From JAKORR01 sp964608495 (lineage in GTDB: Bacteria > Armatimonadota > Zipacnadia > Zipacnadales > FEN-943), in NCBI GenBank assembly GCA_964608495.1, contig CAZSOQ010000262.1, forward strand, positions 1 to 7,128: DNA of 7,128 bases, written 5' to 3'. Numbering within the stretch: position 1 is the stretch's first letter; every line of letters begins with the position of its first letter. The notes below the pieces were generated by a model that was not told the DNA's origin, did no database searches, and worked only from the letters and a program-made list of their open reading frames with translations. Shown here one piece after another: positions 1-6,228 of the stretch. Position numbers and translations under genes: made by a program.

Positions 1-149
1 GGTGGCGGTGTGGTGATCCGTCTGTTCGCTGCAACAACGCGCCGCGCGCCGTAGTCGCAGGGTTCAGCCTGCGGTGGTGGTCGGCGGTGGTCCCTACAGG
101 CCGGGGGCTTCCCCGGCCTGTGCCTGCGGCCCTGCGGTGGTCCCCTGCC
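1..149. other. Non-coding flank, no gene supported
   Basis: I see no convincing gene here. The plus strand is open in frame 1 for 17 codons from the window edge to a TAG at 52-54, which could be the tail of a convergent gene but is far too short to judge. The word GCGGTGGT occurs three times (71-78, 84-91, 134-141), and the last two copies extend to GCGGTGGTCCC. The only structured element is the hairpin at 97-120, listed separately. Confidence 0.5.
97..120. terminator. Perfect GC-rich hairpin, possible terminator
   Basis: CAGGCCGGGG (97-106) pairs perfectly with CCCCGGCCTG (111-120) around a 4-base loop. It begins 29 bases past the TAG stop of the minus-strand glycosidase-like gene, where a terminator would be expected. 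No T-tract follows it on either strand, so it is not a canonical intrinsic terminator. It could instead block 3' exonuclease decay or serve both strands if a convergent gene ends near position 54. Confidence 0.45.
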
Positions 150-3100
150 CTAACCCCCCTCCACCTCCACCTCGCTGATCCACATGATCCCCAGGCGCTC
201 GATCGGCCCGCCGCGAGCGCCCTGCAGAATCCGCAGACGCTGCAGCCGCACCCCTTCGAGGCGGACGGTGGTCAGCCCTCGGTCGGGATCGGCGCAGACG
301 TCCTGGGCCTCGAGGGTGACCCACTCCTCGCCCCGGCGCTCCTGGAGCACGATGTCCCGCGAGGCCCACAGCTTCCCCGAATCCCGCGCCCACCAGACCC
401 GCACCTCGTCCACCCTGGTCGGAGCCGGCAGGCGCAGTTCCACCCAGTGGGGCGTGTCGGTGTCCTCCGAGGCCCAGGCCACGTCGGTCCAGTGGGCGCT
501 CGTGGGGTTAATCTCTCCGTCGGTCAGCGGCGCCGCGCTGTAGCCGTCGTACAGGCTGTCAACGGCCACCTGCGTGCCCGGCGGCACCTTGCCCGCCCGC
601 GCCGTGTACTGCATCACTCCCGTGGCCCGGCGCGCCACCGCGAGGGCGACGTGGTCGGTGATGCGCGACGCCCGCTGCCCGGACTGGGGCTTGCCAGCCA
701 GGCAGGCCTGGGCCAGCCGCAGGTGCCAGCGCAGGTCCTCGACGTCGCGCACGGTGCGGTCGGTGTCCGGGCCCCAGTCGGCCTCCCGGGCGGCCTTCTC
801 GACCGCGTCGAGCGTGCGGAAGGCCGCCGCGAAGTCCACCTTGCCCGGGCCTGCCGCCAGCGCCGTCTCCAGCCCTGCGAGCTGCTCGTTGATCCCTGCT
901 GCCGTCGCGCCCTCCACCAGTGGACGCCCCTCCGCCGGCTCGAAGCCCGGCCGCCTCACCAGGTTCTCCTCCGGCTTGTCCGCCAGCGCCACCCGCACGT
1001 CATCAAACCACACGCGCCCCGTGTGATTCCCGCGGAACAGCAGGTACACGTTCACGTTGCGCACCGGCTTGGCCGGCTCCAGCACCCGCTCGCCGTACTC
1101 CCAGTCGTGCGTGCCCGTGGCGAACTGCACCGTCTGCCCGTACAGCGCCGTCCCGTCCGTGTAGTAGCAGTCCACGTAGAGCGCGTAGTTGCCGTCCTTC
1201 TCGCCCGTGACGTTCTCGGCCTTGCTCCAGGCCGAGATAATGAGCCGCTGGGGCTCCTTGTGCTGCGTGACGAAGGTCTGCGACGCGCCCGCCATGCCCC
1301 CGGCTTCCGCCGCCGACGCCTCCAGGCAGTAGCGGCCCTCGTGGCCGGGGCTCGCCATCCTGCCTCCTCCGTCGGCGTAGGGGCTCCAGGGCGTCAGGGT
1401 CGTCCCGGCGCTCTTGCAGGCCTCGACGTACCGCCTCCGCGCGCCCAGCACGTCCCGCGCGCGGTCCAGGCAGGCCGCCGCCTGGGCCTCCCTCTCCCCT
1501 ACCGCCCACACCACCACATCATCGCCCTTCATCCGCATCTCGACCTCGCGGCCCGCCGGCTCGATCCGCCCGGTCAGCAGCTCGACGGCCAGCCCGTCCC
1601 GTGGTGCCGCGCCCTCGCCCAGGGCCGCCTTCACCGTCTGTTCCTCCTCTGGCTTCTCACCCGGATCGGTGGACACGGTGAGGAAGGTCAGCCCCCCTCG
1701 GCCGGGCCCGAAGCTCTCGGCGTAGGCGCCGTCGCCGGCCGCGCCGAAGTCGGCGACAGGGCTCCAGCCGGCCGCCGCGAGCTCCCGGGCCAGGGGCATG
1801 TATCGCCGGAAGAGTGGCCTGTCGCGGTCGTACCACTCCGGGTGGACCCAGTAGCTTGACCCGGGATGCGCCCCCGACGGCGAGATGTCGAAGAAGCCGG
1901 GGAGGATTCCGTAGGCCAGGCACCGGCGCATGTAGGTCTCGATGTGCGCGGACTCGTACTGCGCAAAGTCCGCCTTCACCAGCGTGCAGAAGGGCTTCCG
2001 CCAGGTGTAGGCCCGGATCTGCCGGGCCTCCGAGCGCCGCAGGTTGATGCCCATCTCGCCGCCCGGCACGTCAATGTAGGGGATCACGTAGGCGAAGGAC
2101 GACAGGCTCCCGTCATTCAGCATCGTCAGCTTGCCGGTGCCCGCCAGCGTCTGGTGGATCGCCTGCGCCCACTCCGCCGAGCTGAATAGGTTGTAGTTGA
2201 GGGGCTTGTGCCTCTCCGCGTCCCACAGCAGCAGGTGATTCGCCGCCCTCAGGTGCTCAGGCGCGTAGTCCAGCCCCGCCGCGATCCCGTCGTAGTACGC
2301 GCCGTCAGTCCCCTCCGGGAACTCGTCCGCCCGCACCCGGTCCAGCAACTTCTCCACCATCACCTTCCCGTAGGGCAGGTCGGGGTCCACGCAGGCCTGG
2401 CAGAAGAAGTCGCCATAGGTGCTCTCGGGACGGTACGCGATCTTCTCATCGGGCCCGCGAATCCCGCACACGTCCCACACATCCTTGATCCCCGTGCGAC
2501 GCTCCGCCACGGCGTTGAAGGCCGCCACCACATCCTCATAGGGCGGCAGCGGCTCCGTGCCCCGCTCGTAGCTCTCCACATTGGCGAACTCGCCCGCGCA
2601 GTGGAAGTACACGAAGCTCAGCGCGCCCAGGACGTCATCGAAAGCCGCGTTCGGCGCCCCTTCCTGGTAGGCAAAGCCGAACTCGTCCACGTTGGCGATC
2701 TTCGACAGGTCGGCGAAGGGCATCCAGCCGCCGTACTGCTTCACCCGCACCTGCCAGTCCTCGGGCCACAGCTGGTAGCAGCGCGCCAGGCCGTGGCGCA
2801 GGCCCGCCATGCCCTCGCCCTTCATGAACCAGAGCGAGAACTCCGCCGCGCGCGGCGGCGTGGTGTACTCGCTGAGCGCCAGGTCCACCTCGGCGCTCAG
2901 CACCATCTGCCGCCCGCCCACCGCCACGAACCGCGCCACCAGCAGCTCGCCCATGCGCCGGGCCAGCGCCGCCCATTCCCCACCGCGGCTCACGGCGCCG
3001 AGCGGGTACACCGAGTAGCGCCCGTACTGGGGCTGCTCCACTTCCCCGGTGAAGTCGGGGAGGCCGGGCAGGCCGCGCAGCCCGGCCGTGTTGCTCAGTG

Positions 3101-3461
3101 GCGTGGTGCCCAGCGGCAGCGTGGTGTCCAGGTCCTGCCACCACACCCACTGGTCGGCCGCGCCCGCCAGCACCAGCCCGACCCGCAGCACCAGCCCTCT
3201 GTCCTCGCCGCTCGCATCGGCCAGCCGCACCCGCAGCTCAGTCGCCCGCTCGCCGGGCCGGTAGTCCACGGCCAGCGACAGCCCGCTTCCCTCGGGCTCG
3301 GCGGACAGGCGCCCGCCCTCTGTCAGCCTCGACCCACTGTCCTCCAGCACGTATGCCTTGCCCGCCGCCGCGTCGAGGATCTCCCAGCGCACGGTCTCCA
3401 CGTCCGGGGCAGTGGGCAGAGCGATCTGTGCAATCAGGGGAATCGCCAGGGCCGCCATCAT
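150..3461 (-). CDS. Predicted secreted glycoside hydrolase-like protein with CBM-like and F5/8 type C domains
   Basis: This 1103-residue protein has no family I can name with certainty. Residues 1-19 are hydrophobic and end in LPTAP. They look like a short export signal but lack the usual basic residue. Residues 25-240 are beta-rich with many aromatics (WVWWQD at 105-110), like N-terminal sandwich domains of large glycosidases. Residues 240-590 resemble a TIM barrel: DGAYYDG at 386-392 is the type of strand end that carries an acidic residue in GH families, and further conserved-looking blocks are LNYNLFSS (421-428) and GFFDISPSGAHPG (522-534). Residues 590-660 look like a C-terminal beta sandwich. 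Residues 690-827 end in GRVWFDDVRV, typical of CBM4/9-like jelly rolls. Residues 850-925 look helical. Residues 960-1103 resemble an F5/8 type C domain (DG, HWVELRLPAP, EVRVWW, ISEVEVEG). The ATG is supported by GGGAGG eight bases upstream (3470-3475), and an in-frame TAA lies 12 codons further upstream. A role in extracellular polysaccharide breakdown is inferred. The gene appears monocistronic and is transcribed away from the metal operon. Confidence 0.85.
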   Translation of the reverse strand: MMAALAIPLIAQIALPTAPDVETVRWEILDAAAGKAYVLEDSGSRLTEGGRLSAEPEGSGLSLAVDYRPGERATELRVRLADASGEDRGLVLRVGLVLAGAADQWVWWQDLDTTLPLGTTPLSNTAGLRGLPGLPDFTGEVEQPQYGRYSVYPLGAVSRGGEWAALARRMGELLVARFVAVGGRQMVLSAEVDLALSEYTTPPRAAEFSLWFMKGEGMAGLRHGLARCYQLWPEDWQVRVKQYGGWMPFADLSKIANVDEFGFAYQEGAPNAAFDDVLGALSFVYFHCAGEFANVESYERGTEPLPPYEDVVAAFNAVAERRTGIKDVWDVCGIRGPDEKIAYRPESTYGDFFCQACVDPDLPYGKVMVEKLLDRVRADEFPEGTDGAYYDGIAAGLDYAPEHLRAANHLLLWDAERHKPLNYNLFSSAEWAQAIHQTLAGTGKLTMLNDGSLSSFAYVIPYIDVPGGEMGINLRRSEARQIRAYTWRKPFCTLVKADFAQYESAHIETYMRRCLAYGILPGFFDISPSGAHPGSSYWVHPEWYDRDRPLFRRYMPLARELAAAGWSPVADFGAAGDGAYAESFGPGRGGLTFLTVSTDPGEKPEEEQTVKAALGEGAAPRDGLAVELLTGRIEPAGREVEMRMKGDDVVVWAVGEREAQAAACLDRARDVLGARRRYVEACKSAGTTLTPWSPYADGGGRMASPGHEGRYCLEASAAEAGGMAGASQTFVTQHKEPQRLIISAWSKAENVTGEKDGNYALYVDCYYTDGTALYGQTVQFATGTHDWEYGERVLEPAKPVRNVNVYLLFRGNHTGRVWFDDVRVALADKPEENLVRRPGFEPAEGRPLVEGATAAGINEQLAGLETALAAGPGKVDFAAAFRTLDAVEKAAREADWGPDTDRTVRDVEDLRWHLRLAQACLAGKPQSGQRASRITDHVALAVARRATGVMQYTARAGKVPPGTQVAVDSLYDGYSAAPLTDGEINPTSAHWTDVAWASEDTDTPHWVELRLPAPTRVDEVRVWWARDSGKLWASRDIVLQERRGEEWVTLEAQDVCADPDRGLTTVRLEGVRLQRLRILQGARGGPIERLGIMWISEVEVEGG

Positions 3462-3469
3462 GGGTTTCG

Positions 3470-3475
3470 CCTCCC
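3470..3475 (-). promoter_or_regulatory. Shine-Dalgarno of the glycosidase-like gene
   Basis: On the minus strand GGGAGG stands eight bases before the first of two consecutive ATG codons (3461 and 3458 reading down). It supports this start even though the encoded signal-like segment is short and uncharged. Confidence 0.7.
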
Positions 3476-3595
3476 GGGCCTGCGTCTCACTGTAGGATTA
3501 GGCGTCGGGGACCTTTTTCCTCTCGCACCGGGGCCGCGTCATCCAGCCCCCGCGCAGTTGCGGCCCCTTGCCACAGGCCCGCCGCGGCCTATGCC

Positions 3596-3703
3596 CTGTG
3601 GGAGGCCTGGCGAGGTTTGTGCGCCAAGGCGACTGCAGCCTCTGAGGCACGACTCGCTCCGCGGTCGCCGAGCTCCCGCAAACCGGTCGCTCGCCTCCCA
3701 CAG
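3596..3703. repeat. Imperfect long inverted repeat, REP/BIME-like
   Basis: Arms 3596-3636 and 3661-3703 are inverted copies with three perfectly matching blocks in the same order: CTGTGGGAGGC (3596-3606) against 3693-3703, GGTTTG (3614-3619) against 3679-3684, and GGCGAC (3628-3633) against 3664-3669. The 24-base centre includes the small palindrome GCCTCTGAGGC (3638-3648). Transcribed from either strand it would fold into a long interrupted hairpin. Its position between divergent genes and its TGTGGGAGG-type ends resemble REP/BIME elements of other bacteria, but whether it is dispersed in this genome cannot be seen here. Confidence 0.55.
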
Positions 3704-3748
3704 AGGCCCAGCAGCCCCGGCATATGAGTAGCCTGCATGCCCCAGCGG

Positions 3749-3777
3749 CTCACAGACCCGCCGCTCGCCTTCCACAA
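3749..3777. repeat. Diverged extra copy of the inverted-repeat arm
   Basis: Read on the minus strand, this 29-base stretch matches the right arm (3675-3703) at 22 of 29 positions without gaps, including AGGCGAGCG. It lies in direct orientation to that arm, about 45 bases beyond it, so the region holds at least three units of one repeat family. Confidence 0.45.
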
Positions 3778-3836
3778 GAGCCCCACCCCCTGTGACCACG
3801 GCTCTGCCCTGCCATCGCCACAAATCAGCCCCATTG

Positions 3837-3865
3837 CCTCCTACGGAGGGTGAAACGGGTTCACC
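3837..3865. other. Two adjacent perfect small hairpins
   Basis: CCTCC (3837-3841), TAC loop, GGAGG (3845-3849) form one stem. GGTGAA (3849-3854), five-base loop, TTCACC (3860-3865) form the next, sharing base 3849. They lie in non-coding DNA about 190 bases upstream of the operon promoter. They may be protein-binding dyads or RNA structures of an unseen leader. No T-tract follows, and I do not recognise a riboswitch. Confidence 0.35.
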
Positions 3866-4017
3866 AGCTATTCGGCAGTCTGCATCTGTCTACAGCACTA
3901 TGCGGGGGCCGATTCGCGCATTATGTTAATGGTCTCTAGCCCCACTCCGGCCACAAATCACGGCCTACTCAGCGCGCAGCCCTGTCTCACAAACACTATC
4001 TTCTTCCTCCCTGCCGC

Positions 4018-4046
4018 TTGACAACCACGCGGATCGGGTATATGTT
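4018..4046 (+). promoter_or_regulatory. Sigma70-type promoter of the metal operon
   Basis: A perfect TTGACA (-35, 4018-4023) is followed after 17 bases by TATGTT (-10, 4041-4046; four of six consensus bases). Transcription would start near 4053, giving a leader of about 22 bases that contains the GGAGG of the first gene. The fit of promoter, leader and ribosome binding site makes this the likely operon promoter. Confidence 0.65.
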
Positions 4047-4057
4047 AATTACACATA
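4041..4057. promoter_or_regulatory. Operator-like inverted repeat over the -10 element
   Basis: TATGT (4041-4045) and ACATA (4053-4057) form an inverted repeat with a 7-base AT-rich centre. Known PadR operators commonly contain ATGT and ACAT half-sites about 8 bases apart, so this is a natural site for the PadR-type protein encoded immediately downstream. A protein bound here would cover the -10 element and start site. The spacing is one base shorter than the common arrangement, so the assignment is an inference. Confidence 0.5.
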
Positions 4058-4060
4058 GGT

Positions 4061-4065
4061 GGAGG
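4061..4065 (+). promoter_or_regulatory. Shine-Dalgarno deciding a GTG start
   Basis: GGAGG, within AGGTGGAGG, stands nine bases before GTG at 4075. It favours that start over the in-frame ATG at 4042, which lies inside the -10 element, and over TTG at 4018, which is the -35 element. Confidence 0.7.
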
Positions 4066-4074
4066 CAACACACA

Positions 4075-4518
4075 GTGCCAGGTAGGCACCGTCACCGACG
4101 AGGACTAGGCAGCGACGGTTGGGCGCCAGGCAACCTCTCTCGCCTGGTCGAGCCCTCCGTCCTGTATCTCTTGGCGTCCGGCGCCGCCAGGCATGGCTAC
4201 GAGGTGCTTCAGCAGGCCCAGTCCGCGTGCCTGACCGATGCTCCGCTCGACGCGGCGGCGGTCTACCGCACGCTTCGCGCTCTCGAAAGCGAGGGCTGTG
4301 TGGTTTCGAGCTGGGAGCCGGGGCCGTCGGGTCCTGCCCGCCGCATCTATGTCATCACCGCCGTCGGCGTTCAGCATCTCCGCCAGTGGGTCGCCATCCT
4401 TGAGCAGCGCGGCGCGGCCATGCTCCGCTTCGCCGAGGAGTGCCGCGCCCTGACCGATGCTGCTCAGGGTTCCGCCGGAGCGGAGGCCGGTGAATCTCCT
4501 GGAGGCAAGGACCAATGA
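4075..4518 (+). CDS. PadR family transcriptional regulator
   Basis: This 147-residue winged-helix protein should bind operator DNA in the cytoplasm as a dimer and regulate the operon it heads. PadR-like features are the LVEPSVLYLLASG helix (24-36), HGYEVLQQ (40-47), the YRTLRALESEGCV recognition segment (64-76) and a wing ending in RRIYVITAVG (89-98), followed by a helix from about 100 to 125 that would dimerise. This matches the short PadR type, in which the C-terminal helix forms the dimer interface. The N-terminus is basic (HRHRR at 5-9) and the last 25 residues look disordered. The GTG start is chosen for the GGAGG nine bases upstream. Its TGA stop overlaps the next ATG by ATGA, so translation is probably coupled. 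The effector is unknown. A metal is plausible given the neighbours, but only two cysteines (52, 75) are present and no clear metal site is visible. Confidence 0.88.
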   Translation: MPGRHRHRRGLGSDGWAPGNLSRLVEPSVLYLLASGAARHGYEVLQQAQSACLTDAPLDAAAVYRTLRALESEGCVVSSWEPGPSGPARRIYVITAVGVQHLRQWVAILEQRGAAMLRFAEECRALTDAAQGSAGAEAGESPGGKDQ

Positions 4519-4850
4519 GGTTCGCGATTGCAGTCGAGCAGGGCCAGGTGGCCGACCATTTCGGGCGCTGCGAAGGGTTCCTGCTTGTGGACATTGACCA
4601 CGGCAGGGAGCTGGGGCGCGAATGGCTGGATTGCCCCGGCCACGAGCCCGGTCTGCTGCCCCGCGTCATGAGCGAGCACCAGGTTGACCTGGTGGTCTGT
4701 GGAGGAATGGGCCCGAGGGCTCAGCAGTTGCTGGCCCAGTTCGGCCTCCGGGCGCTCTACGGCGTCGCCGGACCCGTGGACCAGGTCCTGCTAGGTCTCG
4801 CCGACGGCTCCATCGCCGCCGGCGACAGCACCTGTCATCACGAGCAGTAG
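4515..4850 (+). CDS. NifX/NafY-like (DiNase_FeMo-co family) metal or cluster-binding protein
   Basis: This small cytoplasmic protein of 111 residues belongs to the dinitrogenase iron-molybdenum cofactor family (NifX, NafY, the C-terminal part of NifB, and MTH1175-type stand-alone proteins). Diagnostic features are the first strand MRFAIAV, HFGRCEGF (15-22), the CPGHEPGLLPRVM loop and helix (40-52), VDLVVCGGMGPRAQQLL (57-73) and the terminal CHHEQ. Cysteines 19, 40, 62 and 107 with histidines 15, 43, 108 and 109 are candidate ligands. Members found outside nif clusters are of poorly known function. With no nitrogenase genes here, a general iron, molybdenum or other metal-cluster role is more likely than FeMo-co assembly. 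The start is supported by GGAGG nine bases upstream and by the ATGA overlap with the padR-like gene. Confidence 0.88.
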   Translation: MRFAIAVEQGQVADHFGRCEGFLLVDIDHGRELGREWLDCPGHEPGLLPRVMSEHQVDLVVCGGMGPRAQQLLAQFGLRALYGVAGPVDQVLLGLADGSIAAGDSTCHHEQ

Positions 4851-4863
4851 GTCTTGACAACTC

Positions 4864-6228
4864 ATGGATCAGGAACGGACGGACAGCGAGAGCAGCAAGG
4901 CCCGCGAGCTTGAGCGCACCGCCTGGACGCTCAGGGTCTCGGCCCTATCGGTCGCGGTCAACATCGTCCTGGCCTGCGGCAAGTATGGTCTGGCCCTGTT
5001 GTCCGGCAGCGTGGCTCTGCGAGCCGACGCTCTGCACTCCCTGTCCGATGTGGCGGCGGCCGCGGGGGTGCTCGTGGGCATCAAGCTCTCGCGCCTCCGC
5101 TCCCCGGACTTCCCCTATGGCCTGTACAAGCTCGAGAACCTGGTGGCGCTCGGCGCAGCCGGCGTGATCCTGCTCACCTCCTACGAGCTGGCCCGAGGCG
5201 CCATCGAGGCCCTGTTCGTGCCGGATCAGGCGGCCGGTCTGCGCAACATACCTGCGACCCTGGGCGGCGTGGTGGTGCTCGGCGCGCTCACCCTCGCCTG
5301 GGTCTTCTACGAGCGCTCGGTCGCCCGGCGCACCGGGTCGCCCGCCCTCGAGGCCGATGCGGGGCATCTGTACACCGACGTGCTCTCGCTGCTCGCCATC
5401 CTGGCCAGCCTCATCGGCGCGCTCTGCGGCTTGCGGATAGACGCTTTCGCCACGCTGCTCATCGTGGTGTTCGTGGCCCTCACGGGCTGGCGGCTGGCCG
5501 TGGCGGCCCTGCGGGTGCTGCTGGACGCTTCGGTCGAGCGCCCGGTGCTCCAGGCCGTCGAGGACACGATCACGCGCCAGCCGCACGTGGTGAGTCTCGT
5601 CAGCCTTCGTGGCAGGAACTCCGGCAGCTACCGATTCATCGAGGCTTTGGTGCAGCTCGACGTCCACGACCTGGCGGACGCCTCCGAGATCGCGTCCTCG
5701 CTGGAGGAGGAGGTCCGCGGCGCCGCGCCCTACGTGGACAGCGTGATGCTGCACTACGAGCCCTATCAGAAGGAGCACCTGCTGTATGCCGTCCCCGTCA
5801 CCGAGGACCGCCGCACCGTGGCTCGGCACTTCGGTGAAGCCCCCGGCTTCCTGCTCGTGCGCGTCAAGACCGACACCAGGCGGGTCGAGACCGTGGAGCA
5901 TCTGCCCAGCCCCTTCGGCGACATGGACCACGGCAAGGGGATTCAGGTGGCCAGGATGCTCGTCGAGCAGGGCGCCGACGTCGTCATCACCCGCATCCCC
6001 ATCGAGGGCCACGGCTCCTACTACGCGCTGCGCGACGCGCACATCCGCGTCATCGCCACTGGCTTTGCGATGGTGACCGACGCCCTGTGGGAGCAGAACG
6101 TGAAGATCACGCAGCAGGATATCTCGCGGGCCGTCCAGACCGCTCCGTTTTCGTCCCCGGAGAGGGACGAGCCAGATCCAGGAATCACCAACGGCGATCT
6201 CGCCGACACAAGGAGGCCGAGACCATGA
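4864..6228 (+). CDS. CDF family metal transporter with fused NifX-like C-terminal domain
   Basis: This 454-residue inner-membrane protein should export a divalent metal ion from the cytoplasm in exchange for protons. Six membrane segments lie near residues 24-46, 50-72, 91-112, 130-150, 163-189 and 191-213. The transport site is visible as DALHSLSD (55-62) in TM2 and DAGHLYTD (165-172) in TM5. The H58/D62 and H168/D172 pairs give the HD-HD arrangement usual in zinc CDFs, whereas iron/zinc FieF (YiiP) has DD-HD. Residues 224-300 are the cytoplasmic dimerisation domain (RFIEALVQLDV, SVMLHYEP). By eye, most of the extra zinc ligands of YiiP are not conserved there. Residues 305-415 form a second module of the DiNase_FeMo-co family: LLYAVPV, ARHFGEAPGFLLV (320-332), a DMDHGKGIQVARML loop and helix (353-366), and DVVITRIPIEGHGSYYAL. 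Its usual FGRC cysteine is replaced (FGEA). The last 35 residues look disordered. The gene starts 13 bases after its neighbour with only a weak AGG, suggesting coupled translation, and its stop overlaps the next start by ATGA. Confidence 0.92.
   Translation: MDQERTDSESSKARELERTAWTLRVSALSVAVNIVLACGKYGLALLSGSVALRADALHSLSDVAAAAGVLVGIKLSRLRSPDFPYGLYKLENLVALGAAGVILLTSYELARGAIEALFVPDQAAGLRNIPATLGGVVVLGALTLAWVFYERSVARRTGSPALEADAGHLYTDVLSLLAILASLIGALCGLRIDAFATLLIVVFVALTGWRLAVAALRVLLDASVERPVLQAVEDTITRQPHVVSLVSLRGRNSGSYRFIEALVQLDVHDLADASEIASSLEEEVRGAAPYVDSVMLHYEPYQKEHLLYAVPVTEDRRTVARHFGEAPGFLLVRVKTDTRRVETVEHLPSPFGDMDHGKGIQVARMLVEQGADVVITRIPIEGHGSYYALRDAHIRVIATGFAMVTDALWEQNVKITQQDISRAVQTAPFSSPERDEPDPGITNGDLADTRRPRP

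Larger units (their letters stand above)
3462..4017. other. Long divergent intergenic region with repeats
   Basis: No reading frame here looks like a protein. Short frames on both strands are low-complexity Arg/Pro/Gly/Ala products of GC-rich DNA. The left part (about 3540-3780) is GC-rich and holds the inverted repeat and its extra copy. The right part (about 3820-4017) is less GC-rich and holds paired hairpins and short direct repeats (GCCACAAATCA at 3817 and 3950; TATGTTAAT at 3922, repeated at 4041 in the promoter). I found no convincing minus-strand promoter for the glycosidase-like gene. Confidence 0.6.

Noticed and set aside
1..54. End of a plus-strand gene (17 codons to TAG) at the left edge
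   Set aside because: It is too short to distinguish from chance in GC-rich DNA and no domain can be recognised.
3484..3520. Possible minus-strand promoter (TAATCC) before the glycosidase-like gene
   Set aside because: No matching -35 hexamer is found at the right distance, so the resemblance is too weak to call.
3596..3703. CRISPR array or insertion-sequence ends
   Set aside because: The repeats are inverted, only three units exist with irregular spacing, and no transposase or flanking target duplication is visible.
2208..3731. Long plus-strand open frame (507 codons) antisense to the glycosidase-like gene
   Set aside because: It is rich in Arg, His, Pro and Val without any domain and mirrors the codon pattern of the minus-strand gene, which has recognisable domains and a good ribosome binding site. 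The same applies to the plus-strand frame 87-1859.
3780..4017. Riboswitch upstream of the metal operon
   Set aside because: I compared the visible stems with cobalamin-type and other metal-related leader patterns and saw no match. The likely transcription start near 4053 also leaves this region outside the leader.
4854..4859. A second TTGACA just before the CDF start
   Set aside because: No acceptable -10 hexamer lies 16-18 bases downstream, and the spot is inside a 13-base gap within an operon.
4945..6042. Long minus-strand open frame opposite the CDF gene
   Set aside because: It is a GC-driven shadow: His/Gln/Gly-rich, with no domain, whereas the plus strand encodes clear CDF motifs.
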